Shown here: piece after piece, positions 10,486 to 22,059 of the stretch
Numbering within the stretch: the first letter of the stretch is position 1
How the letters are laid out: each line of letters begins with the position of its first letter
Source of the DNA: Ampullaceana balthica
Taxonomy: Eukaryota > Mollusca > Gastropoda > Lymnaeidae
DNA length: 64,000 bases
Direction: 5' to 3'
Assembly: GCA_944989445.1 (NCBI GenBank)
Contig: CALYLW010000314.1
Span: 541,624-605,623 of the forward strand
The notes under the pieces: generated by a model
Database searches by the model: none
What the model was told of the DNA's origin: nothing
The model's input: only the letters and a program-made list of their open reading frames with translations
Translations under genes and position numbers: made by a program

Positions 10486-10952
10486 TTACTATTGGTAAAG
10501 TTATTGATTACTATTGGTAAAGTTATTGATTACTGTTGGTAAAGTTATTGATTACTATTGGTAAAGTTATTGATTACTAATATTTTTAAAGGTATTGATT
10601 ACTATTGGTAAAGTTATTGATTACTATTGGTAAAGTTATTGATTACTAATATTTTTAAAGGTATTGATTACTATTGGTAAAGTTATTGATTACTATTGGT
10701 AAAGTTATTGATTACTATTGGTAAAGTTATTGATTACTATTGGTAAAGTTATTGATTACTATTGGTAAAGTTATTGATTACTATTGGTAAAGTTATTGAT
10801 TACTAATATTTTTAAAGGTATTGATTACTATTGGTAAAGTTATTGATTACTATTGGTAAAGTTATTGATTACTGTTGGTAAAGTTATTGATTACTATTGG
10901 TAAAGTTATTGATTACTATTGGTAAAGTTATTGATTACTATTGGTAAAGGTA
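10486..10952. repeat. 22-bp minisatellite
   Basis: About 21 copies of a 22-bp unit, ATTGATTACTATTGGTAAAG plus TT. Three interspersed variant copies carry ATATTTTTAAAGG in place of the TTGG half (10578, 10648, 10806), which looks like copying of a variant unit along the array. Confidence 0.95.
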
Positions 10953-11182
10953 TTCGATGTCACCAGTCAGGTCATTCCACCTCTTGAAGCAGCAGGGAAG
11001 GAGACTTCAGAATTTGATATACCCTCCCCTCCCCTGAAATATCTAAACAACAACTCTATCGATCGCTCATATTGAATATCGATCTGACATTTGAAAAACA
11101 AAACAAAAATAAATTTAAAAATCCATATATTTTTTCGAAATGAAATTACATGTACATGTACTGTTATACATTGCGTTTCCAG

Positions 11183-12161
11183 CAGGGTTGTTAACAATAC
11201 TAAAAATTTTTATTGGCAATACCAATACCAATACTGCCTGTAAAATCTATTGGCAATACCAATACCAATACAATTTTAAAACCAGTATTGCAATACCAAT
11301 ACCAATATTTATTTATTATTGCCTTACCAATACCAATATTTGGGTCATTCGACGAATAAAACGCAAATACGTAATTCATCGCTCTATATCACTTACATCG
11401 ATAAACGATAACAACATTTTTGGCTAATTTAGACAATGTATTTTTAACCAAATTTTGTTCAATAGTTAACACTTGCTTCATCAGTTTTCCTCAAAGCATT
11501 CAAAAGTCTTTGAAAACATTTAATAAGTCGGCATACCTTAACGTCCTTAAGCCTTAAGCAACAAGATTTTTAATATGTATACTGTACACATATTGTGAAT
11601 GAATGAATGGATGGATGGATCAAAATTAATGGATGAATGAAGCAAATGACTGTCATAGAAAAGCAAATGATACATACTATAGTAAAAAAAGTCAGACCGA
11701 GTCAGTGGATTGCATCACATCCGGAAAACTAACGATGAACGATGAATTTTAGTAGAGTTCACAGGGTAACGCCACCTATTTGGCCGTTACCACTTAGCCA
11801 GGCCTTGGTAAGTCACTGGTCAATGCTCATTGCCAAAGATATCATATATGATTTGATTTCTATTATCATTCATTTCATTGATAAGTCTCATTCAAAAATT
11901 GTTTGGCAATGTCACTCGCAAGATGTCGACACCAAAGAAAAATTTATTATATTCATCTTTATTCACAACCAATGTTGTAGAGAATTTATTGAATATTGCT
12001 TTTAGTATTGGTTAAAAATCAATACCAATATCAAAAATAATTATTGGCAATACCAATACCAATATCAAATTTCAAGAAGTATTGCAATATCGTCCCAATA
12101 CTTAAAAAAGTATTGGCAATACTACCAATACCAATACAATATTGCAATATTAACAACCCTG
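11183..12161. mobile_element. hAT element, 979 bp, no intact transposase
   Basis: The ends CAGGGTTGTTAA and TTAACAACCCTG are inverted. A perfect 8-bp duplication GTTTCCAG lies at 11175-11182 and 12162-12169 and fits the nTnnnnAn rule of Ac-type hATs. Subterminal regions on both sides are dense in AATACCAATACCAATA words, which read as repeated internal sites. The middle (about 11400-12000) has no recognisable transposase; open frames there are short. Confidence 0.85.
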
Positions 12162-12255
12162 GTTTCCAGTGTCTGTTTTTAAAAATAAGGTTGGATGGAA
12201 GAAGAGGTCATTTCTCCTTTTCCATTTTTAAACTAAATAATTGTCTGCATTAGAT

Positions 12256-12442
12256 CAGTGCTTCTCAAAGTGGTGGTCCGCGGACCGGTGCCGGTCCGTG
12301 GGCCATGCGCCACCGGTCCGCAGAAGTCCTCAAAAAAGGACAGAAAAAATTGTCAGTGCAGGGAAAATAGTGCACCGGTCCCTCGTGCAATGGAAAAAAA
12401 AATCCTGCCGGTCCGTCATACTAAAAAGTTTGAGAAGCACTG
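12256..12442. mobile_element. Non-autonomous hAT, 187 bp
   Basis: The ends CAGTGCTTCTCAAA and TTTGAGAAGCACTG are perfectly inverted, with the perfect 8-bp duplication CATTAGAT at 12248-12255 and 12443-12450. The interior is rich in CCGGTCCG words. There is no coding capacity. Confidence 0.92.
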
Positions 12443-12714
12443 CATTAGATAATATTAGATATATTTAAAAAAAACCGAAATCTTAAAACCTACTCAAATA
12501 GCCAATGAATCGTTCATTCAATGATATTGTTCAAACCAGCACACTGTACACTTACTATTAATATCTTTAATTTTTCAATGACTTCTACTTTGACTTCATT
12601 TGATTATCTATGCATTAAAAGGAACAGTTGTATGGAATTAATTTGCATCTGAACAGTTGTATGATATTATTTTGCATTTGAACAGTTGTATATTATTTGC
12701 TTTCAACAGTTTTA

Positions 12715-13148
12715 ATAATAATAATAAATTGATTATTTATATAGCGCTGTATCCCAGTAAGGAACTGGGCTCACAGCGCTTTACATGAAAGAAATAACAT
12801 ACTTATAAGTATTAAATTAACTTTCATATCACAACAAACACACAAAATAACAATACATTATACATAAGCTACGTTAATCATTTACAAGAAATGTTGTTTC
12901 ATCAATTTTAAAAATAAATTTTGAAAAGATGTGTCTTAAGTGCAGTCTTGAAAGACTTGGTTGTTTGAATACTACGTATGTGTAATGGTAGAGAATTCCA
13001 TTGTTTGGCTGCACAAAAAGAGAGCGACCTTTCACCAAACGTTTTGGTGCGTGTTGTTGGAACAGAGAGAACGCGTGTGTCTGCAGAAGATCGTAGCTGG
13101 CGAGTGGGTGAGTAGACCGACAAAAGTTCAGTAAGATACGATAAGATA
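12715..13148 (-). mobile_element. 5'-truncated CR1/L2-like LINE
   Basis: On the minus strand a reverse transcriptase C-terminus is followed by a 3' UTR with AGCGCTGTGAGCCC and TATATAAATAATCAA, and ends in an ATT/TTA microsatellite tail. AGTTTTA occurs on both flanks (12708-12714 and 13149-13155) as a likely short target duplication. Confidence 0.8.
12908..13123 (-). pseudogene. LINE reverse transcriptase C-terminal fragment
   Basis: The 71-codon frame includes LRSSADTRVLSVPTTRTKTF, then GERSLSFCAAKQWNSLP and FKTALKTHLF. This is the well-conserved C-terminal tail of CR1/L2/Rex-like LINE polyproteins (aRsFsvaap.lWNsLP...FK..LKthLF). The palm and endonuclease are absent through 5' truncation. 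The frame has no internal stop. Confidence 0.85.
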
Positions 13149-13442
13149 AGTTTTATGGTATTTACAATTGAACATTTGTATGATATTTACAATTGAACAG
13201 TTGTATGATATTAATTTACAATTGAACAGTTGTATGATATTTACATTTATCTTGTGGATGACCTACGGGGCGATATGATGATATTATCGTTTATGACTGA
13301 GTATTTGATATCTGCGCCGAGCCGGGTGTTGTGATGCTGAGAATGAAGAACTTTTCACCGCGTCTATCTAAACACCGCGATGAATTGTGGGAAAGGAGAA
13401 AAAAAAGAAGGGGTGGGGGGTAGGTCATGGCGTCTGTCTCAT

Positions 13443-13809
13443 CAGAGGCGTGACTAGGGGGTGCGGGGGAAGGGGTGTGGACCGCACTGAGTGACACCAT
13501 GACAAGAGGCGACACACCAAAATTTAAAATTCTGTTTGTTTCCGTAATTTTGCACTGGCAGACTCGGTGAACTTCTATGGCTTTAAGGTATCACCAATGG
13601 TCATGTGACGTTCTTCAGTTATGCCATCGTACGTTCTTTTAAACAACTCAAGTATTTACTTGACTACTGTCCAAACCCCGTTTTATACATCAGATTTATC
13701 AAATCAACATGAGGCTTTGATCTCTGTTGGACAGCACTGCGGTAAGTCGCAGAAAGGGTTACAAAATGAGCTACCGCACTGGGTGGCGACAACCCAGGTG
13801 ACGCCTCTG
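13443..13809. mobile_element. Non-autonomous hAT, 367 bp, CAGAGGCGTCACTAGGG family
   Basis: The left end CAGAGGCGTGACTAGGGGGT and the right end (complement of CAGAGGCGTCACCTGGGTTG) are inverted. The perfect 8-bp duplication TGTCTCAT lies at 13435-13442 and 13810-13817. The right end matches the 5' terminus of the large DUF4371-type hAT at 52033-57787 through GCGGTAGCTCAT, so this is its deletion derivative. Confidence 0.88.
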
Positions 13810-14036
13810 TGTCTCATCATCATGTCTCCATGTCTCTTCATCGTGTTTGCATGTTCCTGTTATCATGTGTTTGCATGATTGTCCTACTATCTTGATCCAT
13901 GATGCTCCTGACATTCTATTTTACCGATCCATAAAGATGCTGGCATTCGATTCCGCTGATCCATGATGTCCCTACTTACCGGAAGTCGACTGCATAATTT
14001 GTCCATTTACCAGAACACCCAACACCATCATAGTGT

Positions 14037-14176
14037 CACCTCCCCCTCCCCTCCCCCTCCCCTCACCTCCCCTCACATCCCCCTCCCCTCCCCCTCCCCT
14101 CACATCCCCCTCCCCTCACATCCCCCTCCCCTCACCTCCCCCTCCCCTCACCTCCCCCTCCCCTCACCTCCCCAAC
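14037..14176. repeat. C-rich CCCCTCCCCTCACCT minisatellite
   Basis: About 140 bp of pyrimidine-only-like strand built from CCCCTCCCCTCA and CATCCCCCTCCCC words. The plus strand could fold as an i-motif and the minus strand as a G-quadruplex. Proline/serine open frames across it are artefacts. Confidence 0.9.
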
Positions 14177-14362
14177 TACATCCCGGTGTGGCTGCAGTGT
14201 TTCCTCATGTTTGCAAGGCTGCTATCGCAAACATGGCATCAGAGATTTGTGTTTAAATGTTACGTTTTAAATGACATGCTTTATCCTAGAACAAGATCCA
14301 GAAAATAATGACCTGCTTATGACAAAGTTGGTGCTAATGTATGACCGAATCTGAAATATAAG

Positions 14363-15562
14363 ACATGTCTGTCAAGTCAACAGCATGTCTGTCAAGTCAA
14401 CAGCATGTCTGTGAAGTCAACAGCATGTATGTCAAGTCAACAGCATATTTGTCAAGTCAACAGCATGTCTGTCAAGTCAACATCATGTCTGTTAAGTCAA
14501 CAACATGTCTGTCAAGTCAACAGCATGTCTGTCAAGTCAACAACACGTCTGTCAAATCAACAGCATGTCTGTTAAGTCAACAGCATGTCTGTCAAGTCAA
14601 CAACATGTCTGTCAAGTCAACAGCATGTCTGTCAAGTCAACAGCATGTCTGTCAAGTCAACAGCATGTCTGTCAAGTCAACAACATGTCTGTCAAGTCAA
14701 CAGCATGTCTGTCAAGTCAACAGCATGTCTGTCAAGTGAACAGCATGTCTGTCAAGACAACAGCATGTCTGTCAAGTCAACAGTCAACAGCATGTCTGTC
14801 AAGTCAACAGCATGTCTGTCAAGTCAACATCATGTCTGTCAAGTCAACAGTCAACAGCATGTCTGTCAAGTCAAAAGTCAACAGCATGTCTGTCAAGTCA
14901 ACAGTCAACAGCATGTCTGTCAAGTCAACAGCATGTCTGTCAAGTCAACAGCATGTCTGTGAAGTCAACAGCATGTATGTCAAGTCAACAGCATATCTGT
15001 CAAGTCAACAGCATGTCTGTCAAGTCAACAGCATGTCTGTTAAGTCAAAAACATGTCTGTCAAGTCAACAGCATGTCTGTCAAGTCAACAACACGTCTGT
15101 CAAATCAACAGCATGTCTGTTAAGTCAACAGCATGTCTGTCAAGTCAACAACATGTCTGTCAAGTCAACAGCATGTCTGTCAAGTCAACAGCATGTCTGT
15201 CAAGTCAACAGCATGTCTGTCAAGTCAACAACATGTCTGTCAAGTCAACAGCATGTCTGTCAAGTCAACAGCATGTCTGTCAAGTGAACAGCATGTCTGT
15301 CAAGACAACAGCATGTCTGTCAAGTCAACAGCATGTCTGTCAAGTCAACAGTCAACAGCATGTCTGTCAAGTCAACAGCATGTCTGTCAAGTCAACAGTC
15401 AACAGCATGTCTGTCAAGTCAAAAGTCAACAGCATGTCTGTCAAGTCAACAGTCAACAGCATGTCTGTCAAGTCAACAGCATGTCTGTCAAGTCAAAAGT
15501 CAACAGCATGTCTGTCAAGTCAACAGCATGTCTGTCAAGTCAACAGTCAACAGCATGTCTCA
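14363..15562. repeat. 20-bp minisatellite with a 548-bp higher-order period
   Basis: About 58 copies of CAGCATGTCTGTCAAGTCAA. Marker variants recur at a fixed offset: GTGAAG at 14411 and 14959, and CACGTCTGTCAAATCAAC at 14544 and 15092, both 548 bp apart. A block of about 27 units was therefore duplicated as a whole. Some units carry an extra CAGTCAA half-unit. No frame contains a stop, so three phantom open frames overlap it. Confidence 0.97.
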
Positions 15563-15789
15563 CATACAACTTGAGAGGTGGAATCTATCGCCCCCATTGG
15601 TGGGACGGTGCGACGGTGGGACGGTGGGACCATAGTTTGTCTTTTCCCATTGTACCATTCAGTGTTTCGCCTCAATGAACAATATTATTACAAGCTTGGG
15701 ACCATAAAAGCTTGGGTGTAATTGAAGCAACACCTTTAACTGTAACCTCACACCGTGCAGGTTCCTGCAGGAAGGTATCAAATAAGAAA

Positions 15790-16285
15790 AACCCGTAAAA
15801 AACCAAGTTTTTGACTATAAATCCTTTATGTACGAGAAGTAACTAAAAGAATGTTCATTATAATACGCAGCGCCAGACCATCCAGAAATACAAAATTGAA
15901 GTTGTGTCGTAAAACATGTTTAATATAATACGCACCGATCAGGAATATGTTTATAAAAAGAGCTGTCAATAAAATACGCACCTTATTGCGCGACAGAAAG
16001 GTTGTTCAATATAATACGCACCGCGACGCTCTATCTCAAAAAATAGCATGATACATAGGAATAAAAAAAATAATCTAAAAAATCAATAATTTAATTACGG
16101 TACATGCGATCGATCTGAAATTTTGATACATTGTTTTTATAATCGGTACGGAACTGCCTGCAAAATTTCAGCTCGCTATCTTGCGAGCAAGTGGGTTAAA
16201 AATCGATCAAAAGTTTTGGCGACAAGCAAGCAAGCAAGCAAGGTCCGCCGCAGACACCACGAGTTAATATAAAGGATTTAAAAAT
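15790..16285 (-). repeat. Unclassified interspersed repeat, long variant (A1)
   Basis: Read on the minus strand it begins AAATCCTTTATATTAACTCG and ends near CGTACATAAAGGATTTATAG, so the two ends are short inverted repeats. It contains the core word ATTTCAGATCGATCGCATGT and several GTGCGTATTATATTGAAC-like phrases. It matches 35605-36078 and 36108-36775 (plus strand) over its full length. No coding capacity was seen. Confidence 0.7.
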
Positions 16286-16740
16286 GAGTATCGATATATG
16301 TTATTTGGCCACAAAACGGATCAATCTGTTGTAGCCACGATATAAACATCAACGATCTTATCAGAATCTTGCAACACATGTGAATATTTCTGGTAACTGA
16401 GATCGTGTTATGGCCGGAACACGGCGGGTCAGTTAGTACACATACGCCCATTTGAGCCTTCATTGGACACTTTCCTATAATCTCCTTTTAATTTAAAAAA
16501 AATGTATATAATGAATATATAAATAAACACAAATTTTAATATCTGAAAGCCGTGTGGATGGGCTAATGAATGAGAACCAGGTAATAATGTCATTGATGTT
16601 TGACCACCCCAGGCATCTGCCCTTTCAGTCTTTCCTCATCTTCGACGCGCGTGACCAGAGTCCGAAATAATTAAATATTTAAAAAATCTTTTTTTTAAAA
16701 GGACACGCTTTTAACATAATCACTACTTTTAGTAATGTCT
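16286..16740. other. Unassigned stretch
   Basis: AT-rich sequence between two copies of the interspersed family. No gene or recognisable element. Confidence 0.4.
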
Positions 16741-17180
16741 CATATATAAGGGATTTATAGTCAAAAACTTTGTTTTTACAGCTATTTTTTAAAACTTATA
16801 ATAAAAACTCTTTAAAATTCACGTCTGAAGCCCACACATCTTTTTTATCACTATTTTTTTTATACCAAACACCTCATAAGCGCCCGCCCAACGTTTTATA
16901 CCACGGTGTTGTATTCACGTGGTGAACTCATGGATGTCAACAAAGCAGACGGGTAACGATGATTATATATAGACTATAGATAAACTAAAAATGCAATAAT
17001 TTCAATACGGTACATTCGATCGATCTGAAATTTTGATACAATGCATTGTCATCCAAGATCTATCTGTGGTAAAATTTTTAGATCTCTAGGGCCATCAGAA
17101 GTGGTATAATTTTACGTTTCAGGTTTTGAAGGAAGGATGGATACAACATACAAACATTGTGACTTAAATAAAAGCGTGTA
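16741..17180 (-). repeat. Unclassified interspersed repeat, pieces of variants A2 and B
   Basis: The 3' end ATATATAAGGGATTTATAGT (16741-16765, plus orientation) is followed by other pieces. A minus-strand copy of the core with its extended arm (about 16985-17180) ends in CTTAAATAAAAGCGTGTAA. The arm matches plus-strand copies at 35163-35370, 36826-37020 and 38934-39110. Confidence 0.6.
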
Positions 17181-17317
17181 AAATAGCCTCAAATACCTTG
17201 ATCCAAAGATAAACAAAGCGACAGCCAGTGTTTTGTCCTCGTGCCGTTAATAATAATTTAGAACCTGCAGCCATCCCCAGTCCCCATTGGTCGAAAGCCT
17301 TACCACATGACCACTGG

Positions 17318-17570
17318 ACTACATGACTTCAGGACCACATGACTTCAGGACCACATGACTTCAGGACCACATGACTTCAGGACCACATGACTTCAGGACC
17401 ACATGCCTTCAGGACCACATGACTTTAGCAACATAGGACCTCTGGACTAAATGACTTCAGGACCACATAACTTCAGCACCACAGGACCATATGACTTCAG
17501 CACCACAGGACCTCTGGACTGCATGACTTCAGGACCACATGACTTCAGGACCACATGAGTTCAGCACCTC
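17318..17570. repeat. 16-bp minisatellite
   Basis: Units of CAGGACCACATGACTT, about 15 copies, with variants CAGCACCACAGGACC. It lies just upstream of the larger 12-bp array. Confidence 0.9.
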
Positions 17571-17611
17571 CCCCCACCCAACCATTTTTATTGCAAATGG
17601 TATTATAACTA

Positions 17612-18846
17612 CCACACCATCTACGACACCATCTACCACACCATCTACCACACCATCTACCACACCATCTACAACACCGTCTATAACACCATCTACCACA
17701 CCATCTACCACACCATCTACCACACCATCTACCACACCATCTACCACACCATCTACCACACCATCTACCACACCATCTACCACACCATCTACCACACCGT
17801 CTACCTCACCGTCTACCACTCCATCTACCACACCATCTACCACACCGTCTACCACACCGTCTACACACCGTCTACCACACATCTAGCACACCATCTACCA
17901 CACCGTCTACCACACATCTACCACACCGTCTAACACACCATGAACCACACCGTCTACCTCACCGTCTACCACACCGTTTACTATACCGTCTACCTCACCG
18001 TCTACCAAACATCTACCACACCATCTACCACACCGTCTAACTCACCGTCTACCACACATCTACCACACCATCTACCACACCGTCTACCACACCGTCTACC
18101 TCACCGTCTACCACACATCTAACACACCATCTACCACACCATCTACCACACATCTAACACACCATCTACCACACATCTACCACACCATCTACCACACCAT
18201 CTACCACACCATCTACCACACCATCTACCACACCATCTACCACACATCTACCACACCATCTACCACACCGTCTACCACACCATCTACCACACCGTCTACC
18301 TCACCGTCTACCACACCGTCTACCACACCGTCTACCACATCATCTACCTCACCATCTACCTCACCATCTACCACACCATCTACCACACATCTACCACACC
18401 ATCTACCTCACCATCTACCCACCATCTACCACACCATCTACCACACCATCTACCACACCATCTACCACACCATCTACCACACCATCTACCACACCATCTA
18501 CCACACCATCTACCTCACCATCTACCACACCATCTACCACACTATCTACCACACCATCTACCACACCATCTACCACACCATCTACCTCACCATCTACCAC
18601 ACCATCTACCACACTATCTACCACACCATCTACCACACCATCTACCACACCATCTACCACACCATCTACCTCACCATCTACCACACCATCTACCACACCA
18701 TCTACCACACCATCTACCACACCATCTACCACACCATCTACCACACCATCTACCACACCATTTACCACACCATCTACCACACCATCTACCTCACCATCTA
18801 CCACACCATTTACCACACCATCTACCACACCATCTAACACACCATC
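17612..18846. repeat. 12-bp minisatellite, about 1.2 kb
   Basis: About 100 copies of ACCACACCATCT with CCG/CCA and TCA/ACA variants and 11-bp deletion units. It is open on both strands over long distances (TPST repeats on plus, VDGV repeats on minus) only because the unit is a multiple of three without stops. The stretch 18870-19390 after it is unique sequence with no recognised gene. Confidence 0.97.
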
Positions 18847-19399
18847 AAGCACCACCAAATAACGTACCATTATTTCACTTCACTGTGTTTCCACCCAGCC
18901 CCACAACAGTGTACCATTATATCACTCGGTCTCCCTCCGCCTCCCCAACAACAACAACATCCACCTACCCCACACGAGTGGTGTGACGCGTACACGTCTA
19001 AGCCTCGGCAAGGACAACAACGCCTCATCTGTTCCTGGCACTTAGGACACCGGCCCCTTCTACTTGATATGGGTCGTAAATGGTGATCCGTGCTTGTCGG
19101 GGCTGGTCACGTGACTCCACCGCGGTATCCAATGACCACAAAGACGAGAGGTTTTATCGTTCGCCATTTTTTGTTTCTACTTGCTGTTGTACAGGGCTGG
19201 TGGGAGACATACGTTCTTATCTTACGCGACTCTATCCCGGGGCTGATCGTCTGTCTCGTGACCGGTCTATATGGTCGCATCTTAATTGGTGTCACTGAGT
19301 TGAAGCTGTGGCGAACTGTGGCATGCTGGGCCACAGGAAGGGTTTGGTGTGGAGGGCGGGTTGGGTACGACAAGTTTGCCGTAATTTAAATCAGTGTTT

Positions 19400-20348
19400 T
19401 ATTCTGTTCTTGAACGTTTCGCTCACTTACTTATCGCATTGTGCCACTGGCATAGGGCCCAAGCCTAGATTTGCGACTTTCATATACCGCTATAGAATCC
19501 TTCAAGTCATGAAAAAATCTACAAGGAATTATCGAGCATTGTAGCATCTGCAAATGAGAATTTCAACGACATATTTCTACAGTTGCGTCAGAGGGGAAAA
19601 AAACCCAAATGTTTTATTACTTCTCCAGATAAATCTAAGTTTGAAGAACTTGGTCTTTCTGGCTTACAATGGTTAGATCTTGAAAATCTGGAAATGGAGT
19701 TATTGGAATTTTAAGAAAGCTCTACGGGATAAGAAAATTCTCTGATCTGCGTTGAAACACTTGAGAAGATGGAATGTACAGAGATATCACAGGACAGCAC
19801 AATTGATAGTTATGAAAATGAAATCTTTAAAGCGTGGAATTCTGTGTCAAATAAGTTTAAATCAATGAAGACATTGTGGGTGCTATTCTTGCTTTCTTTG
19901 GATCATTTTATGCGCGCGAACAGCTGTTTTCGGCTTTGAATTATCAAATTATTCCAGTGTGACACAAGAAACATACTGACAGATAACCTGAGAGCTGCAT
20001 GTGTTGCCATCAAATTAACGAAGTATGAGCTAAGTTTTGACGAATTATCCGAATGTGTACAACAGCAAAAGATAAATAAATAAATAAAATAAATAAATAC
20101 ATGCCATTAATTAAGCAAAACCTATCTATTTCCCCAAATAAAAAATAATAAAAAATAAAAATAATCGTAATGAAAATATAAGTAATGAAAAAGTTTTTTT
20201 TTGTATCGCTGAAAAATCTCTTTTTGTTTTTTTTTCGTTTAAAGTCTTAAGACAAGTGTGTTTTGCTAAGCCGAAACCCATTTTGGCACTTTGTTATTAA
20301 GAAGTGGGTTTTGGGGCAAGTGGCCCCAAAAAGGCTCGCCACTACTGG
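19400..20348 (+). pseudogene. Decayed hAT transposase (GTF2IRD2/EPM2AIP1-like type)
   Basis: Plus-strand fragments, broken by stops and frameshifts, read FKAWNSVSNKFKSMKTLW, then a serine/leucine segment, then LRAACVAIKLTKYELSFDEL near 19995-20060. This pattern matches the C-terminal dimerisation region of hAT transposases, whose usual form has a cysteine-phenylalanine-serine motif and LT-x-L-x-x-C-x-x-I-A. The right end at 20348 (complement of CAGTAGTGGCGAGCC) looks like a terminal repeat and resembles the sequence at 47297-47396. The left end was not found. 20080-20200 is A-rich low complexity. Confidence 0.55.
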
Positions 20349-20581
20349 TTTCAACCTTGCAATGAATAGGTTTATGAGAGTATCTACGCCTATCATCAAT
20401 GTTGTCGAGTATAGCACTTGGCCATTTCACAAGAGCTGTGTGGACGGCGTGTTCCATTCGCTTTCACACAATTGAAGGCAGTCATGTACAGTTATTCGCA
20501 CCACCAAATAATAAGTATGTAGTGAAGAGTCGATATTTGATCCCACTAGAGTTGGCTTGGGGATCAATCGTTGAATCTGGC

Positions 20582-20742
20582 CAGAGGCGAAGCGAGGGTT
20601 GGGGAGCAGGGAATACATATCTCCCCGGGTGCCGAGGTCCAGGGGTGCCAAAAATGAGGCTTTAGACGTTACAATATAATAAGTGAACAATGGAAGGGGG
20701 AGGGGTGCCCCGATTTTAAAGTTTATCTTACCTACGCCCCTG
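20582..20742. mobile_element. Short non-autonomous hAT, 161 bp
   Basis: The ends CAGAGGCGAAGCGAGGG and the complement of CAGGGGCGTAGGTAAG are inverted. Flanks AATCTGGC and AGGCTGAC match at 5 of 8 positions, so the duplication is uncertain. The interior is GGGTGCC-rich. Confidence 0.55.
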
Positions 20743-21114
20743 AGGCTGACTGTCTAAACGTCCGACCAAACAACTTCTATCGAATGCTGTACAGCCAGCA
20801 TATCAAATAAGGTCATCAAGCAAGGTCAAGTGGCAATGACTTCGCTGTCGACGGAGAGGAGTGAACGGAATATCGTGAGAATAGTGTATGAATCAAAACA
20901 TGAATCTTCAAATGAAATAATAGTAAAAAAATTTCCGGTACACACACAAAACTCACGAACATGTGTATTTTGTATTCCGTACAATCAAAACTCACACACA
21001 TGTTTATGTTATATTCCATACAATCAAAATTCACTTACTTGTGTTTTCTGTATTACGTACACAATGTTATTGCGCCATTTTTGGCGATTGACGAGTCATG
21101 AAAGCAGATGTTGA

Positions 21115-21399
<285 letters not shown>

Positions 21400-21604
21400 T
21401 AGTAAAATGTGGAATTTACTCAGGATCGCCTCCTTTCTTATCAGCTCTAAGTTCATGAGAGTTAAACCCAAGAGTGGCGTGTGTTACCTGGCCTAGAGGT
21501 ATATTAGATACTACTGCCACCTGCCAGGTGTTGCGTGTATATGACAGGTTATATCATGTGCATTCGGTATAATAATAAAAGCAAGAGTAGTAAAAAAGAC
21601 AAAC

Positions 21605-21862
21605 CGTAAAAACAAAGTTATTGACTATAAATCCCTTATATGTGAGACATAACTAAAAGTATTGATTATGTTCAATATAACACGCACCGCGTGACAGACC
21701 CTTGTGACATCTTGAGGGCTGGAGTAAAACTCCAGTGACCCGTGGAGGTCAACTATAGCAGACGCTACACATGCTACAGAGATTCCATAGAGATAAACTA
21801 AAAATTAATTAATTTAATTACGGCCCATTCGATCGATCTGAAATTTGATACAATGCATTGTT
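21605..21862 (-). repeat. Unclassified interspersed repeat, variant A2 (partial)
   Basis: A minus-strand copy that begins with the terminal phrase GACTATAAATCCCTTATATG and contains the core in inverted form at about 21810-21862. Its right side is cut by the hAT that begins at 21877. Confidence 0.6.
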
Positions 21863-22059
21863 AGGTGACACAAACCCAGCGGCGTAGCGTGGGTATGTGC
21901 CACCCGGGGCAGAAACCAATTTTTGCCGCCCCTGCCCCCTACGAAAAATATGTTTACGCTATTAAATAAAAAAAAATATTAGAAAGTAATAATAAGAACA
22001 CTCTATATTTTTATGTTAAAAAGAAAGGCTTCATTTCTTTAATGAAATTAAAGTTTTAT

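Larger units (their letters stand above)
12612..13250. repeat. Short AT-rich tandem repeat split by a LINE
   Basis: Units containing GAACAGTTGTATGATATTA occur at about 12620-12707 and again at 13160-13245. The LINE at 12715-13148 sits between the two halves, so the array predates the LINE. Confidence 0.75.

Noticed and set aside
11742..11820. Frame with TTG|GTAAGTCA donor at about 11810
   Set aside because: Inside the hAT element 11183-12161; not evidence for a host exon.
13621..13878. ATG frame of 85 codons with TGCG|GTAAGT at 13741, looking like a first exon
   Set aside because: The region lies inside the non-autonomous hAT 13443-13809 with a perfect target duplication, so the donor-like site is transposon sequence.
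14363..15678. Overlapping SVKSTACLSSQQHVCQVN frames
   Set aside because: A 20-bp array read in three frames; no independent coding signal.
17529..18870. VDGVVDGV and TPSTTPST repeat proteins on opposite strands
   Set aside because: A 12-bp array without stops; 11-bp units repeatedly break the frames and no unique domain is attached.
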